This document shows, piece by piece, positions 37,311 through 51,200 of a DNA stretch of 64,000 nucleotides (the stretch's first letter is position 1; the number at the start of each line of letters is the position of its first letter). Under the pieces are notes generated by a model. The model saw nothing but the letters and a program-made list of their open reading frames with translations, was not told the DNA's origin and did no database searches. The stretch lies in contig NC_135250.1 of the NCBI RefSeq assembly GCF_964204865.1, positions 8,866,001-8,930,000 of the forward strand, written 5' to 3'. The position numbers were made by a program, and so were the translations under genes. Source of the stretch: Styela clava. Taxonomy: Eukaryota > Chordata > Ascidiacea > Stolidobranchia > Styelidae.

Positions 37311-40300
37311 ATTGTTCGTATTAGGAACTGACCTCGGCGTACAATTTCCAAACTTATTAATTGATGTCACCCCTTATAAAATGATATATTCGTTTTATTT
37401 CGGAAGTATATATCCGCCAAAGTATCGACTATAACCCGACAATGATGCAAATTTTTGGAATTTAAAAAAATTCGTTGTTTTTCTTTATCTATACTCATTG
37501 CTTCATCGATACTGGCCCTGTTTGAAAACAATGGTCAAAACAGATAACTGGTATATCGAAAATTCATGCTCATTTTGAAGACAACTAACTGTTCGTAAAC
37601 ATATTCAAAATTGGATGTTAAATACAAAACTAATTAGAATTGTATTTCGTAGGTGTTATAAATTAGCATCTAATATTCCTTCGTGATATCAACCAAAAAG
37701 TGATTGCCATCTAATAAAAACAAACTTGCGATAATTAGACCAAGTTATTTTCAAATTAAAACGTATAAGCACAAGTTCAATTGAGCCCTTCATAATATAC
37801 CTTGCGTATGGGTGATTCTATTCGCATACTTGGCATTGAATAGACTTCAATTGTTCTTGATTTTCTTCTCAAGTGGTTGGTAAATATTCACAAGTCAATA
37901 AATTTTCTAATTCTGATGATCTTATGATTTAACTCTTAAACGTTTAATTGAAGATGAGAAAATGGCTCACGCAGTCCATAAGAATGTAATCAAAACTCTT
38001 TTGTTTGGTTAAGTTAAGTCATGATTTGATGAATAAAGTATATATTTAAATCTAAATACTGTGAAACAATAAGATTACGAAACGATTACAGGGCATGATC
38101 GTATATTGTGAGGGAGCAGGAGATTTTGCTGTGGTTTCAAGGATTAGTGAATTATAAGCCGTTAAGAACAATTATTCGTGAAAAGATTAGAATGAAAAAC
38201 TTTTATTTATGGATCAATAGATATGGTTCACCAAACAATACTAGAATTTCTTGAAGCGTCTGATGATGGCTTCTAATTTTAATTGTATTGAATATTAGTC
38301 CTTTTTAATTTGAAACTGTGTGAAATGAGTTTTTATATTTCGAATCCACTTGGCTTCGTAATAAATATTACAAATTGTTTATAGACTTACTTGTTAACTT
38401 GTACTTATTAGCGACACATAACCTGCCAAACAAACCTATTATCGTCGAAGGACGAACGAGAATATGTAAACGGTAACGTAATGGAGGAAGCTGAGAGTCC
38501 TCTCAGTACGCCATTGTCTATAATCATAAGTTGGAAACCACCATTCCCATATCTTACAAGGAATATAGCACTAGTCCAGTTTACCACCTACTCAAACAAA
38601 GATGGATATTGCGAAATGTTCTTTTCTGAATTTATAAGTCATTTATGACTGTCACTCAAAACATACTTCCTTTTAAGTGATTTGGAATTTTTCCAACCAT
38701 CAAATTTTATAATGATAAAATTTATACAGCGTGAATTGAGACATTCCAATGTTCCAATATGTTGTAATAGTTAAACCTCTAATCAAAAATGGGATTTTAC
38801 ACAGAATACGATATTTTATTTTTAGCTTCGATTTATATCTTATAAATATTGTATTATTATAAATAATCAAGAATATGATGACATCTCCAATGTATTAGGA
38901 GTAATTTCGAAATTATTGTTCGATAAAAATGAATTTCACTAAATAAACGTGTTAATGCACTCAAAAACATGTTACTGTCGTTAAAAATAGATAAAACGTA
39001 GTTATACCTTATTTTATAGAATTTGAATTATATTTTAAAAGCAGTGATCAGCATTATTTTCCTCTTTCTAGTTTATTGCACTATTTAATATTTCAAGAAA
39101 TTGCGTCATCTGGTTTTTGAATTATTTATGCCGTAATGTGTTCAAATACATTACATTATAAGTTGTCCACGATTTATAAATACCCCATTAAATATTAGTA
39201 AAGTAAATATTTGTTAAAAAATACCCATATGTTGGACTAGGTATGGGCAATATGGTTCATTCATTGCGCAGAGGTATAGGTTTGAGAATATTCGATTCAC
39301 ATATACAATAGTTGCCCGTTTGTTTAGCCAAACTTCTTTACACGCAAATCATACAAAACCATGTTACGACACGCGTGGTCCGGATGCTGAACAGATTGAA
39401 TTACTGAACAATTCAAAATTGGAAAATACGCGTTTCCATACAGCTATACATACATAGAAAAATTCTTTGTTTAGAATTTGTTTGGGAAGTGTTGCTCACT
39501 GTTACAAAAACAGTATATTTAAGGCATTGGAACTAGGAAATACGTATGATATTCGGGGCTTAATTTGCAGATGATTCTTCTAATAAAAGTTTATATGAAA
39601 ACAGAATAATTCATCGAAAACAAAACAATTTTAGTATGAATTCTCGCAGGCAATTAGCAAGGCGAAATCTAGTGAAACGTTTCTTATAATGATGATCTAT
39701 TCTTTATTTATGCCGGATAGCAGTCATATACGAAAGGATAGCCGGGCCAACTTAACGTTACTTTCATAAAACCTTTCGAATATCATGTATATTTGTACAA
39801 TTTACGATGTTATTCAATTATTTTTGAATTGTAAAACTGTAGATATATCGATAGACATTATCCTTTTTGTGTTTTTTTTTATTACTATTCATGTGTATAA
39901 AAACAGTAAGCGAACTATTGTGCAGTGGTAAAATAAAAAATCGTTAACGTTGTTTAAATTGTATTGGTATGTTTACATATATATTAAATATAAGATGACA
40001 GTATACGTAGAATGCATTTTTTTTGTCGATCGCTCAGTTCCCTAAAAAGTTCTATAATGATAGGTATTTCATCAATCTTAGAAAAAAATCCAAAATGGGG
40101 AAAATGTATTTTCTACTAAAAGGAAAGCTGTCAAAGCTTTTTCATTCAGAAAACTTATCGTTTTGAAAGAAAACGTAGTGGGTGCAGGGTAACTAAATAA
40201 ATATAAATATGTCCTCAAGTCGACTATATAAAACATCGAACAATGGCGGAGAGTCCAGCACTGGTTTATATTCAACTAAGTTTTGCGTTACTCTGAGATA

Positions 40301-41082
40301 AAGCAGAACCGGATGCTCTATTTTAGCATCAGTGATTGAGGAGAAACGGCTTTAACACTCAGATGATGGGGAAATCTGGATGTCCATTTAATAGCTTTCT
40401 TCAGTTGCCGAAAACCACCACTTACGTTTGCCATCGGTAATCTATATCCATTCATTGTGATTTAAATAGGGAATTTTTTTCATAAAATATTTCCCACATT
40501 ATTCAAGACATATAATTCATAAGTCATACTTTCTTGTGTTGACTAAATCTTAAATGTTGACATGGTCCAGGTATATTGTAATAAAATAAAAATCCCGTTC
40601 CCAAAAGGATATATAATGTTATATATAATGTCACCTTTGCGACTGCTTCGCCTTTTTTGCCAAATATGGTAAAATACCTAAAATGGTATCATAAGATAAA
40701 TGTAATGCTAATCACGTATATACCAACATTCTGACTCGATACAATTTTGATTTCTGGTATCTAACACAGTCAGTAAAAAAATGAGGAAAAGGTTATATAC
40801 ATCTTGGAAGACCAGAAATTCATTATTATAATATTCGCGAACCCATATGCATTGAGTATTTATGAAACGAATTGTTCAATATTTATATTTTGACCATGTT
40901 TTGACAACTCAATATCATTTAAAACACTTTGACATCACTACCAAGCATATTTATAACGGAAGTACATTATAGTTGAAAAATTATGACATACTCAACTTGA
41001 TTGAATGATCTTGTGATGGGTTGCATTTTCAATCTGATAATTTGTTTAGTTCCCCAACGCAAACTGCAAATAAAGGTTCCAT
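37311..41082. other. Gene-free AT-rich region
   Basis: No open frame with a recognisable domain on either strand. Nothing else stood out except low-complexity AT stretches (for example about 40605-40630, tandem TATATAATGT). Confidence 0.5.
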
Positions 41083-41271
41083 TACATTTGAACCCACGTA
41101 CATTTGAACCCATGACAATTGCACCTGTATGCTATTGCACCTATGGAATTTTTTGTGTTTCACGGATAGTTAAATCCATACTAACCCTAACCCATGGGTT
41201 TTAGCACCCGCATATAGATTGAACCCGTGGATATACGCATGGGTTCAAATGTACATGGGTTCAAATGTACG
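41083..41271. repeat. Foldback repeat with doubled ends (ACATTTGAACCC)
   Basis: The left end has two tandem copies of TACATTTGAACCCA (41083-41112) and the right end has the inverse, two copies of GGGTTCAAATGTAC (41241-41270). The middle includes TTGCACCT twice and CTAACCCTAACCCATGGG. The structure is a 189-bp inverted-repeat element of unknown class; no clear target duplication. Confidence 0.7.
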
Positions 41272-43112
41272 GTCACCGCAAATAAATGCATACCGGTAAG
41301 CGTAATTGGGTTCAGGCGATCAAACTACACACTAAGATGGAGGGCAAACACGGCCAGAGTTCATCTTCCGAAGATAAATATCGTCACGCTAATAACCGAA
41401 TTGCGTAAGTCATTTTAAGCAGTTCTGAGAAAAACGTAAAAAACTTCCTAATGATATTGCTAGTCCATTGAGAGTCAATAATTTGCCATAGTTCAATTTT
41501 TTGATCGTAGCCGGATTTAAGTTAATTTGTATGATGCAGTCATGTGACGTCATAATGGCGCACTGTGACTTAGGCAAAATGTGTCTATGACTATTTCCTA
41601 ATAAAAATATTCATTGTTAATCACTATTGTAGTTTATGTTTCTTAAAGCGATTTGCATCTTTATGCATGATATGCTCACGAAATGAAGGCCTTTCAATAA
41701 AACAGGTAAACGTTGAGCATATGTATTTTATTTCTGTCACGACGAGAGCACTAATTAATGAAGCAATCCTTCACGTAGAATATTCTTCATTTAATTGTTT
41801 TTAGTCTTAACGTAACAATTGATAAATAAAACTTTGTATCAGGCATAAATTCGAGACAAGTTGATTATCAGTGAGATTTATTAATACAAACTAACTGTTT
41901 GGTTCCGTTCAATGTCAAGACATGAATGCAAATATTTGCTTTCATTGTAAATATATATGACAGAATAGGAAATGAGTAAATAATATCATATCAAGTAAAT
42001 ACCAAACGAATATTTGTGATTATATATATATATATATATATGTGTGTTTGCATATTTTGACGTTGAGGTTCATCAGGTAGTTTTGTAACAACGTATTGAT
42101 GCATTGTTTTTGTTATAGAATGTCTTTCAGGTTTCGGGAAGTTCAACGGCGGCATCCCACCTCGAAAGAAGTGGGCGGTGATGATAGTTGAAAAAGTTAA
42201 ATTATAGTTGCAAGTTTCGTGTTCAGTTGTGGCCCCCTCAATTCAAATTAGTTGCTTTCAATCAAGCGAAACACATGCATAGCTAACCCCAGTCAATTCT
42301 GACTACCGACAGCATATATATATATATCTCGCTTTCTATGTAGCTAGCATACATAAGTGGAAATGGATCATAAGTGTACATTCTCACATGTTTATTTTTG
42401 TGGCACTATCGTCTCAAACTTTTGGTGTACATCTCCGGCGCTTTGTAGTACAAGAAGAGAGCAATGCTCGACTATATTGAAATGAATGCAAGTTCTTACC
42501 TGGAGCTGAATAACTAGTTTGCGGAAAACATCAACGCACAAACATGACAGAATAAGGCGTTCCCGTATTTTATATAAAAAAAAGTGTTTGTTGAAATATT
42601 GGGTCGTATAGGACTCGTAACCATCTAATATAGAGCAAAAGCATTTTTGATCAATGGGTCAAAAATCATATTTTTAATGTGGAAAAGAAGACGGTAGGTA
42701 ACTAATATTCAATCAATGAGATACCAGCTGTTGTATTTTTTCTGTGAGTGGTATCATCCTTGAATGGTATTGAGTAGTTTTGAGCTTTACACACGCAACA
42801 CTTACGTCGTCTCAAATTTACGAAATTTACGTGCAAAACACGGGTTCACATACATATAAATTACCGAAAAACGTTCATAATACCATGGCAAATATTATCA
42901 ATATTATCCGCTTTTAGAGCATTATATTTTTTTATGCGAGTCTTTCAAATTTTGTTTTTCAATCGTCACTACACGCGAAAAAAAATAATAAACTGCAAAA
43001 TAGCACATGTAGTACCTCTCGTACACCCCGGCTATTTTCTACGGTCTCCTCTGGTTCATCAATGAGAATTCTCATCGGGTCCATGCGCCTCCGAAATCGA
43101 ATCATTGTAGCG
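41272..43112. other. Gene-free region with AT microsatellites
   Basis: A TA/TG microsatellite at 42020-42047 and another TA run at 42314-42327. No coding evidence. Confidence 0.5.
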
Positions 43113-43163
43113 CATGGGTCAGCAACCCTTTGTCGCTTGCGGGCCCAAATTAGGGGTTGTGGG

Positions 43164-43335
43164 CAGTGGTGGGATTCAAATTTTTTGTCAGCTGGTTTCA
43201 TCACAAAAGTCATATTTTTCAGCCGGTTCTGTTACAAACAAAACATTGACAGTAACCAGTTAAGCTAACCGGTTCGCTGATCTCATAAAATTTCATGAGA
43301 GGGTTCTATAGAAGCGGTGCGAACCGGCTGAATCA
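43164..43335. repeat. Nested short element inside the hAT element
   Basis: Starts CAGTGGTGGGATTCAAA and ends GCGAACCGGCTGAATCA, with GCCGGTTC/GAACCGGC-type inverted motifs throughout. The end lacks the expected complement of the first bases, so the element is truncated or diverged. It probably jumped into the older host element. Confidence 0.5.
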
Positions 43336-43516
43336 TATATATTTAAAGAGTTAAAAACCGAACGGATGGCCGATGAATCACAATGTTTTTTTACACAGAT
43401 CATAAATTGAAATTTTACATTTTAAACAGCGCGCGAAGACTGTGACAACTAGTGAACTCAAAATTACAAATGTCATTTAATGTGACACTTGTTGTTGCAT
43501 CACGATTGATAGCTTT

Positions 43517-43819
43517 TCAATATCTGGCTGCACACTGTATGGGCATCCGAGTTCTCAGCTTGTTCATTGTAATGTTCAATTTCGAAAATAATTTAAACAT
43601 TTCTTCTATTTTCCGAGTCACGGTTCTAGCAGAAAGGCTCATATTGGAGAATAAATTTTCTTCTTCATGGCATACAATACCGACTACGGTCATCAACGAT
43701 TTTGAAATGCTTCTATTCATAATGACGTATAGTGTTCTATACCTCTTGGCCCAAGTGTTCTGCGCCCTTAAACACTCTACATTCAGCTTCAACTTTTTTG
43801 CGTTTTTCTTTTTTGCCAT
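43517..43819 (-). pseudogene. Remnant of hAT transposase N-terminal region
   Basis: A 100-residue open frame begins MAKKKNAKKLKLNVEC and contains NMSLSARTVTRKIEEM, a hallmark segment that in ZBED5/FAM200/GTF2IRD2-like hAT transposases follows the BED finger region. The rest of the protein, including the catalytic core, is missing, consistent with an internally deleted element mobilised by another copy's enzyme. Confidence 0.65.
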
Positions 43820-44061
43820 TTGTCAATTTATATTTAAACTGCAGGCTCTTGATACTAGTATCTGTTCAAATTGTTAGGCTATAATATAATTTAGACTACA
43901 TGTGTCTCACAATAAATTCTGATACGTGGAAAGAATATAATCGACTCCTCAAACGTAGATTATAAAATTAATTCTTCTTCAAAACCGCAGTTTTGTCGCT
44001 ATATTTCAGTGAAGCGTCGCTGGCCGGATCTGACCCGCGGGCTGTAGGTTGCCGACCCCTG

Positions 44062-45239
44062 TTGTAGCGAGACAAGATGTGAGAAGTGAGATCCGTGATT
44101 TTGTTATGTCCTAAAAGTTGTAACAGACATGTTGCCATTAAGTGCATACCGTGTGCTATATTTCACCCATTCTTGGATTAAACTAATTCTCTTTGCTTGA
44201 ACTAAGGCTGGGTTCATTACCAATTTCAAGACTGAGAAGTTAGTATGTTCTTTGCATTAATTTGTCACTTGGCGGGCGCACCAAAAAACAAACATAATGT
44301 GTCGCTTTGTGATCCGCGAGCCGAGAGTTTGTCATACCTACGCTGCAGTAGGTGATTGACGTCTGTGCTTGTACGCTTCATACCGTTGACTTAGCACTGC
44401 GTCTTGAAGATGTCATTTGCAAAGCTGCCTTGGTTTTGTAAAATAAGGTATGTATTATTTTGGAATGAGCGAAGCCCTTGAATTATAGTGCATCTGTTGT
44501 AATAATCTGTTGAACTAGGCCTAGTTGTAAATAACCCCAAAACTTACTAAAAAGTCCAAACATCTACCGACAGTCAGTCACTGTGGCCGAGCGAGAGCTG
44601 ATAAAATTAGATATGTAACAGACTATATATATTATGCTGACTGGTTTCTACGCTAAAACCAATTATTTGAAGGTCAAGCTAGTCTATTAGGCTACGAGAC
44701 AAAGTCTTGAAGACCAGTTTCGTAGCGACCATGAGATGAATAAGTAAAATATAGGGGTTTTGTATGAAAATGTACGCGTGTCAGCTCGACTCCCGATAAT
44801 ATTCGTTTAAATCTACAATGCAAAGCCTGCTTTCAAAACGATTCTTTTAACAACATGCAGCTGCTGTAATTAATTTTCAGTTAGCACAGACCTGGCAATG
44901 GAAGATAATTTTGTATGAAAAATACCTCTTAATTTGATGCAATTTTATTGCAATGAAAATGTGGGTGCTTGAATTAGTAATGAATGAGTGAGAATAATTT
45001 TGAAGACATTTGTACGTTTACGTATAGTTACTTATGACAGGTTGAGGTTCCAAAAAACATGCCACAAGGTATGATGCAGGCCAAACCGACGAATGAGTCA
45101 CATACATGCTATATTTGAAATGACTTAAAATGGTACTTTACAACAGACTTTTGTGTGTGTACTTTTGTTTTAAATGACGTTGAATAAAACCTAAAACAAT
45201 GTACGACTGTCATTAGATATTTTCGGACTAAAATATCAT
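44062..45239. other. Spacer downstream of the lipocalin gene
   Basis: No gene. A minus-strand AATAAA (44944-44949) is a possible polyadenylation signal about 290 bp past the lipocalin stop. Confidence 0.4.
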
Positions 45240-48200
45240 TTATAGTTCAATTTTAGTATGGCCAGGATTTTGGTAGGATGCAGACAATCGTTTGCAATCT
45301 GTTGGGTATAGCTTCAACAGCTCCCATCCACCACCGATTTCTTCAAGTTCGTTTGTTGCAGCGGCGACCTGTTCCGGTTGAGATTCAGGCGACGGCACAA
45401 AAACAGTTACGACTCTTTTACCTGCAACGAAAGTATGTCTGATTCGTGTAAGTTGATAAATTATCTATATTGTGAAATTTTATTCATAGGGTGTTATTTT
45501 GTTTGTTAGTTTATTCATCCAAGTTAATATATACACATAACATACCTGTATGGCCACAACATGTAAGCTTCATTGCGTAGTTTTTGTAGTCAGATACCAT
45601 CACAAAGTCTGAGCTTTCTCTGTCATCTTGGTATAAGGTGGGAAAGAAATATGTCAGAATTGAAGGAAATGAATGTAAAAAAGCAAAGAAGTCTGAAACA
45701 CAAAATACAAAAATATGCTGGCAAACGTGTGAACGCAGTCCGAAATTTCAGTTGGCATCAAAGCGTTTAAATTAATTTCAATTTTGATATGTGATATGTC
45801 GGGAGGCAAAGTCAGTTAGGGGTTCAAACAATATATATTACAATCAGACCCAGTTAAAATCTTGATCTCTGCTATTGGGCCGAGGCCCCAAAACAACCCC
45901 CTTTGCTTTATTACACTTCAAGTCCAAGATATCGTATTGTAGTATAATATGTATTGTGTTATATATGGCTACAAGCCTAATCACAATACAATTATTACGC
46001 ACATTTTCGATAAAAGAAAAACTGAATCAAGTGGAATAGGCCGATAAAATAGAGCTCTTGTTTACAAGGTGCAACTAAATCCTATTATGTACACGCTGTT
46101 TAATTAAATCTCTAATCATATAAAAAATAGCATCCAGACTCGACAAAAATTCAAAAAAACTTACTGCCACCCTGTTTCTCCGTAAATCTAGAATTTCCAA
46201 CTTTCTTGTATTCCTTGTGATCTTCGCTATGGGAGTGTTCATCTCTGAAACAAAGATGCAACATAATTTAAGAAGTTGAGCGCACAAACAGAAGAAGCGA
46301 GCCAGTGTTATAAGAAAGAGAAAAGAACTTTTCAAAGTGCAAAAGATGAAGGAAAATAAAAAGAGACTAATAAAATTAAATTCGGTTTAATTTTATTTTT
46401 CGTTTTGAATGCTCAGACAAATCAAGTATGCTGCTCAAATGTATTGCTGTTATAAAATTCCAGGTTTTTCAATTTATATATAATAGGTTTTTAGTGATAT
46501 TCAATTTAAACCAAAAAGGTAATAAAGGCGAAAGTTTAAGAGAATGATGAACTGAGACAATACAAAAAACGATTGTATATATACCCAAATTTGGTGTGTT
46601 CTATTGCGACTTTTCCGCCGTCACTTGTTCCTCCAATATCTTTGTATGCAGTACAGCCACTAATTTCATGGGACTTTCCAGCGGTGTACCAGGTACCTAG
46701 AAGCTGATATGCGGTATTAATAATATTAATTACAAGTCAAAGCGCGAATTAGAGAATTTAATCCTAACTGAACAACTTTACAAACCTTTTCAAATTGAAA
46801 TCCTTTGGTAACATCTGGTAGAGTACATTTTGAGTGTCCATGGTTTTCACTTTCAACAACCACATCGTGAATGTCATAATTAACATTTGGTAGGTTTTTG
46901 CATTCAGTAGGATATAATTTCACCAGTTCCCAGTCATGTCCGATTTCTTCTAGACGATTAGTTGCTGCTGCAACTTGTTCGGGGAATGATTCTGGATTCG
47001 GTGAAAAAATATCTACAACCTTTTCGCCTTGAAATAGAAAAAATATCCAGATCAGTCTTGATCTACATGTATATTATATTTTTAAAATATTTGTCTTTTA
47101 CCTCGACACAAAAATTGAGACTCCTTATTTTTATTAATACTTTTATACTTATATTATATTGTTCAATTGTATAGGGCAAACATACATTCTACCGATATTC
47201 AACTACTCGATTTTGATACTTAATATGTCGTATTTGAAATTGCGTCAAAATTTTTCCACCAATAAAACTGTAATACGAATTAAATTCTATAAGATTATTA
47301 CTGGTGATGAAGGGATTGGCAAAATGAAATCGATTTGCCTAAAAACTGAATTTGGTGGTACACAAATCTATTGAGATATATATAATTAGAGTTTCTACAA
47401 TTCCAACAGGCTCCAAACAACTAAAATAATATGATCAATTTCTAAACTCACCACTGTGATGATCGCATATCAGTTGCAATAAATAGTTTTCGTAGTCAGA
47501 AAATAAAACAACTTCTACAACATTTCCTGAAAAAAAAACTATCAAATTTACTAGGATGAAAATTATTCTGATTGATTGGTAGTCCATTGCCCAGCCTGAC
47601 GCATGAAGGATTATGGATACAATATAAACGAAACGCAAGTAACAACGTATTAGCATGATTCCCTCCTTAAAACATGTTTTGTAACCCAAGCGCTGCCACA
47701 TGAAATCAGACATTTGAATAATAGAGGATATTTGCATGAATGCATGATGCAAAAAATACATGAATGTTATATTTTTTCCGACACGAAAGTGTGCTTAACG
47801 ACATTTTTTTATTTTTTTCATTTCCACACAAGTTTCGGTAAACTGCATTCATGTGATACAGTGAGAATTTGCAATTTTGAATGCAAGCTAATTGATTTAT
47901 ATATATAAATTATTATTTCAAATATTATTTTCATAATATCTTACCCAAATGTGACGTCTTTACAAATCTTGAAGGTCCAACTTTCTTTAAATCATAATGT
48001 GTCAACGTGTTTTGAGTTTCATCACTGCATAATGATAAAATTCATAAATAAATTGTTAGGTTACGTTAACACGGTGTCCAGGAAAGGCATAAATAAATAC
48101 AGGACGATTCAGATGACTAGCGACCAAAACATGTAAACGAAATACGGGATTTAAAACGCTACCAAAAAAGTGAGTGAACATATCGGAAAGAATGAAATCT

Positions 48201-51200
48201 TTACTTTATATTGAAATAGTCCGAATCAACTTTTCCAGGACTGACTCCTCTAATGGCAGTACAACCTTTGAGTTGTGTAGATTGTCCAACCATGTACCAT
48301 CTTCCCTTGAGCTGTTTTAAAAATAAATACATTTTTTAAAAGTAAATAAATTTTATCATGCTGCGACCCGGCTCATTTATCCTAATCGGCATAGATTCGA
48401 GCCTGATCTTAATATAAAAAAATGCTGTTCAAAATTATCTGATGTCTGTCAATCAGGTACAGCTAATTCGAAATGCTTCAAAAATAAAATCCGAGTTGTG
48501 GAGGTATGTTGGAGCAGTGATTTTCAACCGGTGTTCCGCGGGGACCTCCAGGTGTTCCGCGAAAAATTGCTTTTTCGAAGTATTATGACGTCTTTCGAAT
48601 AATATAAATAGAGTCGATTTGAAAACGGCGAGTCAGAGTTTTAAAAAGTCGGTATAAAAAACTTGTAACCAGATAAGAAATGACAGGCCATATTCCCTTT
48701 TAATAGACTTTATCTCGACGAGTATTTTTAGTGACCCATTCCATTCTTGACCAAATAATGTTTCGAAAATGTGAACATTATACTCGACCATGAATGGAGT
48801 CATCATCGGAGTTGATTACATTCGTTGCATTTTGAAGCTTTTCTTGCAGTAATAATTAGGGTGTGGCATCATCAAAATCGTCAAGTGAAGTGTTAAATTT
48901 GCAAATTCCGTAAATAAAATTGTGAATTTGTAGGTAACGATTTTAGCTATGATAATGGTCGCGGTATTGTTTTGTTGGGAAAGAAAACGTTAAAACTCGA
49001 GGTGGTTAATTCTAATCAGCATGTAAGATATCGTTAAAGAAGTGCTCTTTATCGTCATCTCGCCTAATGACCACGTAGAAATGTCTTTATTTCAGCTTTT
49101 AAATCAACATTCAGGATTCACGCAATCACAGATTTATCTAATCACAGTATCTAATTGATTTATTCCGGAAATAACACTGACACCAATGTGGTGCATAAGA
49201 AACTCAATTATTGTCTTAATAAATGTGTGCATCCCGTTGTCGATAATGATAATATTATTCGCTAAACTGGGACGTTTAATTTGCAAACGGCGATAAGTTA
49301 GATCTAAGCCAGCGCAAAAGATAAAAATCAGAATAAAATTAAGTTGGAATTTAAAAGCGCTCCATTAATGTCATTAACATCTGTGTCCGATGTGAACGCA
49401 TATAGTTCTACCAAAATATGAAACTTCGATCTCCGCCGATCGACAAGAATTAATACTTGCGCACAAGAACAGTGGCGGTAATATGATAACGTTCAGGGGG
49501 CAAAAAAAGTAGCGATTATGACGAAATTAAACAGTAAAAATCGCTTTGCTGCCAATTTTCAATGTTTCTATTAATTTCCAAATCGACCTCCGACCTTCTG
49601 GACTCCTGTTGCGTATAAAAAAAACGCGAGAAATTGAGAGACGTTGAGAAAGAGCTGCGTGTTTGTCTCTCCTCAATTACAGAATAAAATATTTGAAACT
49701 ATTCGAAACAGACCCAAATATCACACTAAAATACTATTTCTGTTTCTAGCTACCGTAATCATAGTATTCATGAGCAAACTTGCAAAAACATATATTTGTG
49801 CCGTACTTTAGCTCTCGTAGCTCTGAATCGGAATGTGTCACGTCTTTTCCTGAAGTTGACAAGCTATATTACTGATTTCGTTATTTTATTTTCATGCCGA
49901 AATGATCGACGTCAGTTAATTGCATAATATAGTTTATTTCCAAAAATTCCGTTTGGTGTTCCGCCACAATTTCAGATTAAAAAAAGTGTTCCTCGGTACA
50001 AAAAAGGTTGAAAATCAATGTGTTGGAGGTTCAGTCTCTAAAAATATGCTTATACCACTGGTATAAGGACTCATTAGTGTTTTAGACTCGGGTTTACCTG
50101 TTATCAAGACCATTATGAATACGAACCTGGTGTGAAATATACTGCTCCGACACTTCAGGCAATTCACAACTGTTTTTCGAATACGGTATTTTTTTGCAAT
50201 CAGTGGGATAAAGTTTCACTAGTTCCCAACCCTCACCGACATCTTCTAGAGCGTTGGTAGCCGCAGCGACTTGTTCGGGATGAGATTCCGGATTGGGTAC
50301 AAGAACTTCAATGACCTTTTTTCCTGAATATGCATAGTATTTGAATTCAATGTTGAAATTTTTAAGTTACTAGTTTTAATAAAGACGCATCGCGCATTTG
50401 TGATTGAAAAGTTAATAATATTGTAGCAAACGTTTTCATTCCCCACTACTAAAACTAAAAATGTTGGAACGGTAGGACACTGGCCTTCCTGCATTTATTG
50501 CACCGTCCTACCTTTATTATAGCTATAAAGGCAAACTCAAGAAGGTTTTTAAAATTCTCTGTAAATATATTATGAAACATATAACATTGTCATCGTCAAA
50601 ATTGTTTGCCATTGAGTGAGCAGAATACTTCAATATGTTGAATACATAATAACAAACGTGAAATTTACCTGTTTTAGCGTCACAGAACAATTTCATTATG
50701 TATTGCTTAGAATCAGAAACGATTACGAATTCCGGAGAAAATTCTTTATCTGCCAAATAAATAAAAAATGTTTTATAATCAATCTTAAGAAAATTGAAAA
50801 TAGTAGTTAAATTTAGGATAAAATGATTTTGACTATACTAGAGGTGGACGAAATTTTTTTTATAAAGTGCATTATATGTAGCAAAGTACGAATTATATCA
50901 TGTACATAAAAACAAACATATCATCGCTTCAAATATTTTAACTTTCTAATTCAAATCATTGGAATACCAAAATGTATGTTGACCACAAGTCCTACCTTTG
51001 CTAGATTTTACTGCAAATCTGGATTTGCCAACCTTTTTGTACTCGTATTGGAGAATCTCAGTTTTGTGCGAAGCATCACTAAATAATTTAAAAAAATGAA
51101 ATATGCATTTTGGGGTAGATTGTATTTTGTCCAATATGACCAACCCCGTGATATTGTTGACCTTACATCAAAGTCACAAATCGATGTAAATGTTGGCATT

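Larger units (their letters stand above)
43113..44061. mobile_element. Internally deleted hAT element, 949 bp, perfect 8-bp target duplication
   Basis: Left end CATGGGTCAGCAACC and right end GGTTGCCGACCCCTG are inverse copies with two differences. Both sides carry TTGTAGCG (43105-43112 and 44062-44069), a perfect 8-bp target duplication. Inside is a minus-strand remnant of a hAT transposase (43517-43819) and a second nested repeat (43164-43335). Confidence 0.93.
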
